Shown here piece after piece: positions 35,101 to 43,331 of a stretch of 64,000 nucleotides of DNA. The stretch comes from Neotamlana sargassicola. GTDB taxonomy: Bacteria; Bacteroidota; Bacteroidia; Flavobacteriales; Flavobacteriaceae. Under the pieces are notes generated by a model that had not been told where the DNA came from, did no database searches, and was given only the letters and a program-made list of their open reading frames with translations. The DNA lies in NCBI RefSeq assembly GCF_020523965.1, contig NZ_JAJAPX010000005.1, positions 186,001 through 250,000 of the forward strand. Reading direction: 5' to 3'. The position numbers and the translations under genes were made by a program. Position 1 is the stretch's first letter; each line of letters begins with the position of its first letter.

Positions 35101-35246
35101 GCGCTTAAACACGCTTTCCGCTATATCTTTATGTAAAACTTAGGTTTAAAAAATTAAAACCAGTTAGTTAAAACAAAGTTTTGCGTTAAAGCAATTTTCT
35201 CTGGTTTAAAATTTTACATAAAGGATGCCGCTACAATCGTTAGCGC
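35101..35246. repeat. REP-like palindromic repeat
   Basis: This is a large imperfect palindrome. GCGC at 35101 mirrors GCGC at 35243, CTTTATGTAAAA (35127-35138) pairs perfectly with TTTTACATAAAG (35212-35223), and TTAAACCAG-type arms (35154-35163 and 35201-35209) pair inside. The words CGCTTTCCGCTATATC and GGATGCCGCTACAATC at the edges match, from memory, a repeat found often between flavobacterial genes. It lies between ppk2 and the M28 peptidase. No second copy was seen in this window. Confidence 0.7.
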
Positions 35247-35346
35247 AAGTTCGTGTTACACAAACAAACTGTTAACACAATTTTATAGGTAAAGGGGTTT
35301 TTAAAATTTCACAGAAATACTATTTTTAAAGTCTTAATATGTTACA

Positions 35347-36753
35347 ATGAAAAAAATCACTCTTTTAGCAGCATTATTAGCATCGATTATTGGTTTTTCG
35401 CAAACCGCAGACGAGGCCGCATTACGAACTATATTCACACAATCGTTAACTAACGGTAAAAGTTACGATTGGTTAAACCATCTCTCCAACCAAATAGGCA
35501 GTCGCTTATCTGGTTCTTTAGGCGCAGAAAAAGCCGTAGCTTATACCAAAGAAGAACTAGAAAAGTTAGGATTAGACAAAGTTTGGTTGCAACCCGTAAT
35601 GGTTCCGCGCTGGATTCGAGGTGCAAAAGAATTTGCATTTATTGAAAGCGAACCAGGAAAAACAAATAATGTAAATATTTGTGCGTTAGGTGGCTCGGTA
35701 GCAACACCTGCTTTGGGCTTAAAAGCACATGTAGTTGAAGTAAAAAACTTCGAAGAATTAGAAGCTTTAGGAAAGGAAAACGTAGAAGGCAAAATTGTAT
35801 TTTACAACCGCCCAATGGAAGCCGAACTTATACAAACCTTTCAAGCGTATGGCGGTTGTGTTAATCAACGTTACAAAGGAGCGCTAGAAGCTTCAAAATA
35901 TGGAGCTATTGGTGTAATTGTACGTTCTATGAATTTAAGGCTAGACGATTTACCACACACTGGTAGCATGACTTACGGCGATTTACCAGTAGAGAAACGA
36001 ATACCTTCTGCAGCTATAAGTACTAACGATGCCGAATTATTAAGCGCAATGCTTAAACTAAATAAGGATATTAAATTTTACTTTAAACAAAGTTGTAAAC
36101 AGTTGGCCGATGTGCAGTCTTATAATGTTATTGGTGAAATTACAGGAAGTGAATTCCCTAACGAATACATGATTGTTGGCGGGCATTTAGATTCTTGGGA
36201 TTTAGGCGATGGCTCCCACGACGATGGTGCAGGCGTTGTACAATCCATGGATGTGTTGCGTTTATTAAAAGAATCTGGAATAAAACCAAAACGCAGCATT
36301 CGTGTCGTGTTATTTATGAATGAAGAAAACGGATTACGTGGTGGCAAAAAATATGCAGAAGTGGCTAAACAAAAAGGAGAAAATCACATTTTTGCATTAG
36401 AAAGCGATGCTGGAGGTTTTACACCTCGAGGGTTTAGTTTCGATTGTACAGATGCGGCATTCGAGCAAGTATTAAGTTGGCAAGCTTTGTTTAAGCCATA
36501 CTTAATTCACTTTTTTGAAAAGGGTGGAAGTGGTGCCGACGTTGGTCCTTTAAAAACCGAAAGTAATGTATTGTGTGGTTTGCGTCCAGATTCCCAACGA
36601 TACTTCGATCATCATCATGCAAGTAACGATACTTTCGATGCGATTAACAAACGCGAATTAGAACTTGGTGCTGCCACCATGACAGCATTGGTATATTTAT
36701 TCGACAAATACGGGGTAAACCCAATAACTAAAACCAGTGAAATTAAGAAATAA
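35347..36753 (+). CDS. Secreted M28-family zinc aminopeptidase
   Basis: This is a 468-residue exported peptidase with signal peptide MKKITLLAALLASIIGFSQ. It follows the plan of plasma glutamate carboxypeptidase-like M28 enzymes: an N-terminal lid with a PA domain insert (about 120-225, NVEGKIVFYNRPM), then the catalytic domain. Zinc ligands and catalytic residues are seen in GGHLDSWD, GSHDDGAG, NEENGLRGG, LESDAGGF and the final HHHASNDTFD. It removes amino acids from peptides in the periplasm or outside. The next gene overlaps by 17 bases. Confidence 0.93.
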   Translation: MKKITLLAALLASIIGFSQTADEAALRTIFTQSLTNGKSYDWLNHLSNQIGSRLSGSLGAEKAVAYTKEELEKLGLDKVWLQPVMVPRWIRGAKEFAFIESEPGKTNNVNICALGGSVATPALGLKAHVVEVKNFEELEALGKENVEGKIVFYNRPMEAELIQTFQAYGGCVNQRYKGALEASKYGAIGVIVRSMNLRLDDLPHTGSMTYGDLPVEKRIPSAAISTNDAELLSAMLKLNKDIKFYFKQSCKQLADVQSYNVIGEITGSEFPNEYMIVGGHLDSWDLGDGSHDDGAGVVQSMDVLRLLKESGIKPKRSIRVVLFMNEENGLRGGKKYAEVAKQKGENHIFALESDAGGFTPRGFSFDCTDAAFEQVLSWQALFKPYLIHFFEKGGSGADVGPLKTESNVLCGLRPDSQRYFDHHHASNDTFDAINKRELELGAATMTALVYLFDKYGVNPITKTSEIKK

Positions 36754-37321
36754 ACGAATTTTAATAAAAAAGCAACTCCTTACAGTTGCTTTTTTATTTT
36801 TTACATTACATATTTTGGCACAAAGCAATACACAATTACCTTATTACCAAATACCAGAAGCAGCCGAACAATACACTGCTGGCTCAGTAGCTTCACGAAT
36901 AGTAGACGGTTTAGGATTTAGGTTTTATTGGGCAAGCGAAGGTTTACGCTCCGAAGATTTAAATTACAAAGCTTCAGAAACAGGACGAACAAGTTTAGAA
37001 ACCATTGAGCATATTTTATCGCTTTCTGTTTTTATTTTAAAAAATATTACTTCTGATGAATTGGTTGATATTAGTAAGCTAAAAACTTACCAAGCTATGC
37101 GAAGTCAAGCGCTTCTGAATATAAAAATGGCTTCAGATATTTTAAGAGCTTCTGAAGATCTTTCGGTTTACGATAATGATAGGTTTCCGTTTTGGAATAT
37201 AATTAATGGCCCAATTGCTGATGCCATGTGGCATTGCGGACAATTAGTTACGTTGCGCCGTGCTTCAGGAAATCCATTTAGCTCTAAAGTGAGTGTTTTT
37301 CAAGGAAAAGTAAACGATTAG
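36737..37321 (+). CDS. Exported DinB-like protein
   Basis: This is a 194-residue protein with a basic start and a hydrophobic signal (LLTVAFLFFTLHILAQ). The mature part is all-helical and fits the DinB/YfiT four-helix fold: one metal-ligand His in LETIEHILSLS and another in DAMWHCGQLVTLRRASGNP, the usual end of helix four. A third ligand is less clear. DinB-like proteins bind a divalent metal and some are thiol-dependent transferases; an exported one has no known role. It overlaps the peptidase gene by 17 bases, so the two are translationally coupled and may act together. Confidence 0.75.
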   Translation: MKLRNKRILIKKQLLTVAFLFFTLHILAQSNTQLPYYQIPEAAEQYTAGSVASRIVDGLGFRFYWASEGLRSEDLNYKASETGRTSLETIEHILSLSVFILKNITSDELVDISKLKTYQAMRSQALLNIKMASDILRASEDLSVYDNDRFPFWNIINGPIADAMWHCGQLVTLRRASGNPFSSKVSVFQGKVND

Positions 37322-37462
37322 AAAAGCAATTCATTACAAATTGTAAATAAAAAAGTTTTTTTAGAGGGTTTTTTAGTTTACATCCGTTTCATATTAAACA
37401 CTGTATTTTTTGTAACATAAAAGTGTTTAAATCAAACTCATATTTGCTTTAATAAAAAATAA

Positions 37463-37783
37463 ATGAATTCAACCAAATCATTCACAAGTCAATCCATTTG
37501 TGAAGAATTTACTTTTAATACTACTTTTAATAAACACTCAAAAGCCATATTTAATTTTTTAGTGTTTAATTATCATGATAAACAACTTGCAGAAGATGCT
37601 GTGCAAGAGGCCTACATAACACTATGGAAAAACTGTAGTAAAGTGCCTGTAGAAAAGGCAAAATCGTACCTATACACCATAGCAAAAAATAAAATTATTG
37701 ATGCTTTTAGAAATAAGCAAACTATCCAGAAGCATGCCAATACAAGCGCGAGCAATACTGTTGAGCAAGAAACGATAAACTAA
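37463..37783 (+). CDS. ECF sigma-like protein with region 2 only (106 aa)
   Basis: This 106-residue protein matches sigma-70 region 2 only: KAIFNFLVFNYHDKQLAEDAVQEAYITLWKN is the core-binding helix pair and AKSYLYTIAKNKIIDAFRNK the -10 recognition helix. A short Thr/Ser-rich tail follows and then a stop. Region 4, which reads the -35 box and normally makes up the last 60 residues, is absent, and no frame downstream restores it before the terminator at 37848. It could be a truncated relic, a decoy that binds core polymerase, or half of a split sigma factor. It has its own intergenic space and a strong terminator, which argues for expression. Confidence 0.75.
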   Translation: MNSTKSFTSQSICEEFTFNTTFNKHSKAIFNFLVFNYHDKQLAEDAVQEAYITLWKNCSKVPVEKAKSYLYTIAKNKIIDAFRNKQTIQKHANTSASNTVEQETIN

Positions 37784-37847
37784 GTCAATTTTTTAAAAAT
37801 TGTGCCATAGGAGCAAAGTATGCTTTAGGGCGTTAGTTAGAAATATA

Positions 37848-37880
37848 AAGTTCGGTTATGCTAGTAACCGAACTTTTTTA
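37848..37880 (+). terminator. Terminator after the sigma-like gene
   Basis: AAGTTCGGTTA and TAACCGAACTT form a perfect 11-bp stem around a 6-base loop, followed by TTTTT. It lies 65 bases past the stop of the region-2 sigma gene. Confidence 0.92.
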
Positions 37881-38013
37881 GTTGTAAACTAATTGATTAG
37901 TAACTTAATGAATCGATTCAAATCACAAATTGATGTGTTTGTATGAAAGTGAATTTATTAATATAAAACCTAAAGCATCAATTATTGATTTTACTTCAGG
38001 AAAGGCGTGATTT

Positions 38014-39195
38014 CTACAAATAGCTTAGCCACCATTTATCTTTGTTTTTCGCTTTATAAAGCATGTATGTTTTACTCGGAAAATAGAGTAGGGCAATAAC
38101 ACCAACCCAAACGCAATACACCACAAAAAGTGAATACCCGTAATTGGCAAGTTTGGCGTTCATAAATATATCAGCGGTTAATATCATGTTCTGCCAGTTT
38201 CCGCCAAAAATAAGCATACCAACAATAGCTAAAACGTGAATTAATAGCACATGCAAAAAGTAGTAAAACAAGGGTACACGACCAAAAACTAAAAAGAAGT
38301 CGGTTATTTTATTTTTAACCGATTCTATAGCGTACAAAAATAAAAGCGCAGGTCCTAGCGTAATTAACAAATAACATAAAGATGGCGGGTATTTAGTCAC
38401 TTTAAAAAACGACATGATGGTTTTTGCAGTAGTATCTTGCACTTCCCAAGGCGCCAAATCGCCATAAACATTGAGTCCGCGAATTATAAAAAACGCAATT
38501 ATTGAAGCAGTACCAAGTATTAGTAAGTACTTTTTTCTAGTGCTTATGTTAAAATCTTTTTTATATAACTGCCCAAAACAATACCCCAAGCAAATAACGC
38601 CCAACCACGGAATAATGGGATACGCGAATGCAAAAAACGTATCGCCTATTTTAAGAAATTGCTGCTGATGTAAAATGTACCATAAAATAGCTTTAAAGCT
38701 ATGACCTTGCATGGTTATGCCGTCTAAGGCATTATGTCCCACAACTAAAATGCATCCAATAACCAAAATGTATTTTATAGGTAAATAAATGGCGAATGAG
38801 AGCAAAATCATGCACAAACCAATAGCCCAAATAACTTGCAGTATAATAAAGCTATAAGTTACATCGAATTTCCAAAGAAAATTATTAACTATAACAGCAA
38901 GTATAATTAACCAAAACCCACGCGTTATTAAAAACTTAAATAACTGAGGTTTTGTTTTTTTAGCCCCATATAAATAAGCCGAAGTTCCAGCTAAAAAAAT
39001 AAAAACAGGGGCACAGTAATGTGTAATAAATCGTGTAAAGAATAAAAAAGGTGTTGTAGTTTCTAAATCTGTTGGATTAGAAAAAAACGAACCATAATGA
39101 AAATAATCTCTAACATGGTCTAAAGCCATAATTACCATAACTACCCCTCTTAAAATATCTATTGATTCTATGCGGGTGTGTTTTGCTAAACTCAT
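38014..39195 (-). CDS. DUF1624-family membrane acyltransferase
   Basis: This is a 393-residue inner-membrane protein with about ten helices. The start, RIESIDILRGVVMVIMALDHVRDYFHYG, is typical of the heparan-alpha-glucosaminide N-acetyltransferase-like family (DUF1624/YeiB-like), with LDH in helix one, FITHYCAPVFIFLAGTSAYLYG in helix two and a GRVPLFYYFLHV segment later. Members transfer acyl groups across the membrane onto sugars, but the substrate in bacteria is unknown. It is a single gene with no close partner. Confidence 0.9.
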   Translation of the reverse strand: MSLAKHTRIESIDILRGVVMVIMALDHVRDYFHYGSFFSNPTDLETTTPFLFFTRFITHYCAPVFIFLAGTSAYLYGAKKTKPQLFKFLITRGFWLIILAVIVNNFLWKFDVTYSFIILQVIWAIGLCMILLSFAIYLPIKYILVIGCILVVGHNALDGITMQGHSFKAILWYILHQQQFLKIGDTFFAFAYPIIPWLGVICLGYCFGQLYKKDFNISTRKKYLLILGTASIIAFFIIRGLNVYGDLAPWEVQDTTAKTIMSFFKVTKYPPSLCYLLITLGPALLFLYAIESVKNKITDFFLVFGRVPLFYYFLHVLLIHVLAIVGMLIFGGNWQNMILTADIFMNAKLANYGYSLFVVYCVWVGVIALLYFPSKTYMLYKAKNKDKWWLSYL

Positions 39196-39271
39196 GTTAT
39201 AAATTAGTTAGTTTGTAATAATTTGAGATTAAATGTAATAAAAAATGTTCTATTTAATCGATTGTAAACAC

Positions 39272-39327
39272 AAGGCTGTATAAAAGTTAGGTTTTCGGGT
39301 TAGATAGGTTTGTTTTTATACAGCCTT
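39272..39327. terminator. Inverted repeat between two minus-strand genes
   Basis: AAGGCTGTATAAAA (39272-39285) and TTTTATACAGCCTT (39314-39327) pair perfectly over 14 bp with a 28-base loop. It lies 19 bases past the stop of the SnoaL gene. T-rich sequence follows on the plus strand, less so on the minus, so it is an imperfect terminator candidate. Confidence 0.55.
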
Positions 39328-39345
39328 TAGTTTTTTATTAAATAT

Positions 39346-40293
39346 TTATTTTGCATAAAGTAAAGCACTGCTGTAATATTCGCTCATGGACGTTATTTTA
39401 CCATCAGCATCAAATCGATTATTTAAATGCATTAAAAGCTCAATTTTTTTATCGTCGGATTTTCTAATAAGGTTAAATTTCCACCACGATAAAACATCAC
39501 GACCTTCTCCCATTTCGTATTCTAAATAATCGGGATAACCTACTATATCAATCCCAACTATTGTAAATTTCTTTAAAAAATTTTCCCAATTGGTTTTGGT
39601 TTCGGCTTTTGTAAACCATTTATCGTATGGCGCATTTATATCGTAAAATCTAGCATCATCTGTAAAATATGATAAGGATTTATCGAAGTCTTGTTTTTCA
39701 AAGGCATAAACCATTTTTCTTACCGTGTTAATGTTATCATGGTGGTTGTAAATAGTACCGTTGGTGCGGTTTACAAAACTATCCCCAATTTCGTCGAAAA
39801 CACTTTCGTTAAAATATGCTATTTCTGTTTGTATTTTATTGTCCTTATTAACAACAAGTAATCTATGAGAGAACATATCAATTTTTACACCTGTTTTTTT
39901 GTGAATGCCACGTATGTCCTCCCAAGTTTGCACCCAAACAACATCTTTGTCGTTATTTTTTTTGTATTCAATGGCATCAGGATAGGCGCCTTCTGTTCGA
40001 GTAACTGTAAAGTAATCTAGTGAATTATGCCAAAATAAAACCGATTTTAAAAACGATTCTTTATTTTGTCCTTCAGGATTTGTTGAGGTGTCTAATCCAT
40101 TGTACGATTTAAAATCGTCAGCCAAATAGCTTGCTACTTTTGCTGTGTCTCCTTTAACGAAAGCTTCAGTCATTTCTTCAACTATTTTTATAGCTGGATG
40201 ATCAATATAAACCGTTCCGTTTGATTTTTTTTGGGCAACCGAAAGCTGAATACTAAGTATTGCGAATACAAATAATAATGATAGTTTTTTCAT
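39346..40293 (-). CDS. Exported protein with two SnoaL/NTF2-like domains
   Basis: This is a 315-residue exported protein (signal MKKLSLLFVFAILSIQLSVAQ). It has two tandem SnoaL-like (NTF2-fold) domains: the first at about 35-170 (IVEEMTEAFVKGDTAKVASYLADDFKSYNG ... VVWVQTWEDI), the second at about 180-310 (VRKMVYAFEKQDFDKSLSYFTDDARFYDIN). Each has the helix, F/Y-rich pocket and beta-sheet of the fold. NTF2-like proteins may be enzymes or simple binders; no catalytic pair is clear. It stands alone, followed by a 14-bp inverted repeat. Confidence 0.82.
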   Translation of the reverse strand: MKKLSLLFVFAILSIQLSVAQKKSNGTVYIDHPAIKIVEEMTEAFVKGDTAKVASYLADDFKSYNGLDTSTNPEGQNKESFLKSVLFWHNSLDYFTVTRTEGAYPDAIEYKKNNDKDVVWVQTWEDIRGIHKKTGVKIDMFSHRLLVVNKDNKIQTEIAYFNESVFDEIGDSFVNRTNGTIYNHHDNINTVRKMVYAFEKQDFDKSLSYFTDDARFYDINAPYDKWFTKAETKTNWENFLKKFTIVGIDIVGYPDYLEYEMGEGRDVLSWWKFNLIRKSDDKKIELLMHLNNRFDADGKITSMSEYYSSALLYAK

Positions 40294-40833
40294 CGTAATA
40301 GAATTTATGGTTAATAATAGTTTAAAGTTGGTTTTTCTTTTTGAAATGATAACTCAAATAAATTTGTATCATGCAGGTTTAGGTATATTATTACGTGAAA
40401 CCTATAAAATTTAAATAGGGCAGTAGCTCGTATATTATTGTTTTAAGCATGTTTTTTACATGCTGTTAACTTTGCGTAAATTGTTATTAAAAGTTACAGG
40501 GAGGAGTTACTTTTAAAGAAGATATTTTTTGAATCGGATTTTTCTAAATAATCTATTTGGTTTTACTTTCTAATTTTTCCGTTTTGCCAAAATTTACTAA
40601 GGTAAACCAAAGGAAAAATGAGAAGCTCTTGTAAAATCTAATTTGGTATTACAGAAAAACTCTAAGTGAATCATAAATGTCTTTTTATAATTATAGCTAT
40701 TATTAAAAAGACTCAGGGAATTTTTTAAAAATACTAAACATATTGATTATTAGCAAATTAAAGTCGTTTAAACTTAAAATATGTAAGGCAATTTAATATA
40801 ATAGGCTCTATTAAAAGGTAAATAAAAGGTGTG
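40294..40833. other. Long intergenic region without genes
   Basis: About 540 bases of AT-rich DNA with no credible reading frame. One perfect hairpin, AGCATGT/ACATGCT (40446-40464), is visible but lacks a T-run. No repeat from elsewhere in the window recurs here. Confidence 0.6.
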
Positions 40834-41766
40834 TTAATTTATTTTTTTTTGCTGCGCTAATAACTTGCGCTGTTGCTTTATGGTAAGTGTACTACCATCG
40901 TGACTCCATCCGGGTGCTGCAAAAGCGTACATAAATTTGTGATACCAGTTTTTAGACTTTTTCATGTCGTTCCAGATATCTTTATACTCGTGGGTTAAAA
41001 TTACTAGTGGGTTGTAGGAGTTTGGCGGATGTGTAACGCCATATTTTATATCGATATTTTCGTCGAGTTCTTTCCAGGTGCCAAATATTTTATCGAAAAT
41101 ATTTAAAAATCCGCCGTGGTTTTTGTCCATGTACTCAAAGTTTTGGGCGTGGTGGACTTGGTGCATGGTATGGGTGTTAAATATTTTTTCTAAAAAACCT
41201 AGTTTTGGAATAAATACAGAATGTAATTGAAATTGCCATAAAGATTCAATACCCAAGCACACAATAATCATTTCTGGCGGAAAGCCAACTGCGGGCATCC
41301 ACATATAGAAGAACGGTTTGTAAAGCACAGTAAACCAACCGTTTCTTACGGCAGTTCCTAAATTAAAATTATCGGAGGAATGGTGTACAATATGTGCGGC
41401 CCAAAGTACCCGAACATTATGATTTTGACGATGAAACCAATAATAGCTAAAATCGTCGGCGAGTTGACAAAGCAACCATACATACCAAGCGTACCCAAAC
41501 GATTCGTAACCCATAATATTGGTACGAACGCCATTAATTTCAGGGTTAAAAACGTTGTAAACAAAATTAAACAGGACTATAGCTGCAATAGTTTTGGTTA
41601 GTGGAGCAATAATTGCAGAGCCAATACCCATGCTTAGGCTTGCAGCTAAATCTTTATAGTTATATAAATCTTTTTTTTCTTTGTGGTGCTTGCTGTAGGA
41701 TAACTCTAGAAGAATAAGACCAAGAAAACAAGGAACGCCGTAAACCAGCGGGTTTGTAAAATCCAT
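40834..41766 (-). CDS. Fatty acid hydroxylase / sterol desaturase family protein
   Basis: This is a 310-residue membrane oxygenase with four or five helices. It carries the three His clusters that hold a di-iron centre: FHRQNH, HIVHHSSDNFN and HTMHQVHH. The family (FA_hydroxylase) hydroxylates or desaturates lipids, carotenoids or sterols; in flavobacteria the substrate may be a membrane lipid or carotenoid, which the sequence cannot decide. It is a single gene, downstream of lysA in the same direction and separated from it by a strong terminator. Confidence 0.92.
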   Translation of the reverse strand: MDFTNPLVYGVPCFLGLILLELSYSKHHKEKKDLYNYKDLAASLSMGIGSAIIAPLTKTIAAIVLFNFVYNVFNPEINGVRTNIMGYESFGYAWYVWLLCQLADDFSYYWFHRQNHNVRVLWAAHIVHHSSDNFNLGTAVRNGWFTVLYKPFFYMWMPAVGFPPEMIIVCLGIESLWQFQLHSVFIPKLGFLEKIFNTHTMHQVHHAQNFEYMDKNHGGFLNIFDKIFGTWKELDENIDIKYGVTHPPNSYNPLVILTHEYKDIWNDMKKSKNWYHKFMYAFAAPGWSHDGSTLTIKQQRKLLAQQKKIN

Positions 41767-41841
41767 TAAAAATTGTGTTTAGCTCAAAAATAGGATGATT
41801 TTATTATTAAACAGACTAAATTTAGATTTATTTTAAATAAA

Positions 41842-41882
41842 AAAGACCGCTTTTAACGTTAGGACGTATAAAAGCTGTCTTT
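41842..41882 (-). terminator. Terminator of lysA
   Basis: AAAGACCGCTTTTA (41842-41855) pairs with TAAAAGCTGTCTTT (41869-41882), 13 of 14 bases, around a 13-base loop. On the minus strand TTTTTTATTT follows. It lies 26 bases past the lysA stop. Confidence 0.88.
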
Positions 41883-41908
41883 AATAAATAGATTATATGT
41901 TGGCTAGC

Positions 41909-43144
41909 TTATTTAGCTAATGTTTTTTCTGCTTTTGGTGTAAAATTTACTTCTACTTGATTTCTTGTTAAATCTTCAAAAGTTTCACGCTCTCTAATTA
42001 AATGTAATTGGTTGTTATACCAAAGTACCTCGGCTGGTCTAAACCTAGAGTTATAGTTACTCGCCATAGAAAAACAATAAGCACCTGCGTTTTTAAAACA
42101 TAAAATATCACCTTCGTTAATTTCGTTTATTCTGCGGTTGCTACCAAAGGTATCGGTTTCACAAATATAGCCTACTACGGTATAAAAACGCTCTCTGCCT
42201 TCTGGGTTCGAGATATTATTTATATCATGATGCGATCCGTAAAACATAGGGCGTATTAAATGATTTAAACCAGAATCTACCTGTGCAAAAACGGTAGATG
42301 TAGTCTGTTTCACAGCGTTTGCTTTTACTAAAAAGTGACCTGCTTCGCTAACTAAAAATTTACCAGGTTCGAAGGCTAAAGTTAAATCTTTACCATATTC
42401 TTTACAGAAATCGTTAAATCTTTTTGATAGTTTTTTACCTAACTCTTCAATATTAGTTTCAATGTCGCCTACTTTATAAGGTACTTTAAATCCTGAACCA
42501 AAATCTATGAAATCTAGATTTTTAAATTGTTTTGCGGTTTCAAATAAAATTTCACTAGCGTATAAAAATACTTCAATATCTAAAATGTCACTTCCCGTAT
42601 GCATATGTATACCGTTAATGGTCATTTTAGTATTTTCTACAATACGTAAAATATGAGGTATTTGGTGTATTGAAATACCAAATTTAGAATCGATATGACC
42701 TACAGAAATTTTACTGTTTCCACCAGCCATAACATGAGGGTTTATACGAATACAAACCGGTGTTTTCGGGTATTTAGTACCAAATTGCTCTAAAATAGCA
42801 AGGTTATCTATATTAATTTTAACTCCAAGTTTTGCTGCTTCTTCAATTTCGCTTAACGAAACGCCATTTGGTGTAAAAATAATTTGTTCTGGTTTAAAAC
42901 CAGCAGCTAATCCCAATTGTACTTCTTGAATAGAAACGGTATCTATACCAGAACCTAAACTATTTAAAAGCTTTAAAATGGATATGTTTGATAAAGCCTT
43001 TACCGCATAACTTATTTTTAAGTGTTTTACACTTTTAAAGGCATTGGTAAGTCTTTTGTATTGAAATTCAATTTTTTCGGCGTCGTAAACATATACAGGA
43101 CTGCCAAATTCTTCAACAGCTTTTAGTAATTGAGTATTGGTCAT
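41909..43144 (-). CDS. lysA: Diaminopimelate decarboxylase
   Basis: This is a 411-residue PLP enzyme that makes L-lysine from meso-diaminopimelate. I use the ATG at 43142-43144 (MTNTQLLKAVEEFGSPVYVYD); an upstream in-frame ATG would add 26 residues, but the promoter box lies between the two. PLP Lys49 is in SYAVKAL. Also seen are HMHTGSDI, the phosphate-binding GSGF, LAFEPGKFLV, and the active-site Cys in VGYICETDTFG with the final AYCFSMASNYN. It is a single gene, divergent from sucC. Confidence 0.95.
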   Translation of the reverse strand: MTNTQLLKAVEEFGSPVYVYDAEKIEFQYKRLTNAFKSVKHLKISYAVKALSNISILKLLNSLGSGIDTVSIQEVQLGLAAGFKPEQIIFTPNGVSLSEIEEAAKLGVKINIDNLAILEQFGTKYPKTPVCIRINPHVMAGGNSKISVGHIDSKFGISIHQIPHILRIVENTKMTINGIHMHTGSDILDIEVFLYASEILFETAKQFKNLDFIDFGSGFKVPYKVGDIETNIEELGKKLSKRFNDFCKEYGKDLTLAFEPGKFLVSEAGHFLVKANAVKQTTSTVFAQVDSGLNHLIRPMFYGSHHDINNISNPEGRERFYTVVGYICETDTFGSNRRINEINEGDILCFKNAGAYCFSMASNYNSRFRPAEVLWYNNQLHLIRERETFEDLTRNQVEVNFTPKAEKTLAK

Positions 43145-43159
43145 AACTTTAATTTTGCG

Positions 43160-43167
43160 CAAATATA
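43160..43167 (-). promoter_or_regulatory. -7 box of lysA
   Basis: On the minus strand TATATTTG matches TAnnTTTG, 16 bases before the lysA ATG. No clear -33 box was found. It predicts a very short leader and supports the downstream ATG as the start. Confidence 0.5.
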
Positions 43168-43274
43168 TTCCTTTAAGTGGTATTAAAAATAAAAAACATC
43201 GAAAATTTTTAAAATTAAACAAAAAGTTAATTATTTAACAAATTAAAATTATAGAATATTTTTAAACATTAAAA

Positions 43275-43305
43275 TTGGGTAAGTAAAGCCTATTATTTAC
43301 ATTTG
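43275..43305 (+). promoter_or_regulatory. Promoter of sucC
   Basis: TTGG (43275-43278), a 19-base spacer and TACATTTG (43298-43305) fit the Bacteroidota consensus exactly. The sucC ATG lies 27 bases after the -7 box. Confidence 0.8.
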
Positions 43306-43331
43306 CTATACTTTAACTATATAATGTCATT

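Noticed and set aside
37900-38010. Short plus-strand frame ending ...IKPKASIIDFTSGKA
   Set aside because: It is closed upstream by a stop, lacks a start codon and matches nothing I recognise; treated as intergenic.
43145-43222. N-terminal extension of LysA from an upstream ATG
   Set aside because: The extra 26 residues are hydrophobic/basic and unlike the family, and the best promoter box lies within this stretch, so the downstream ATG is preferred.
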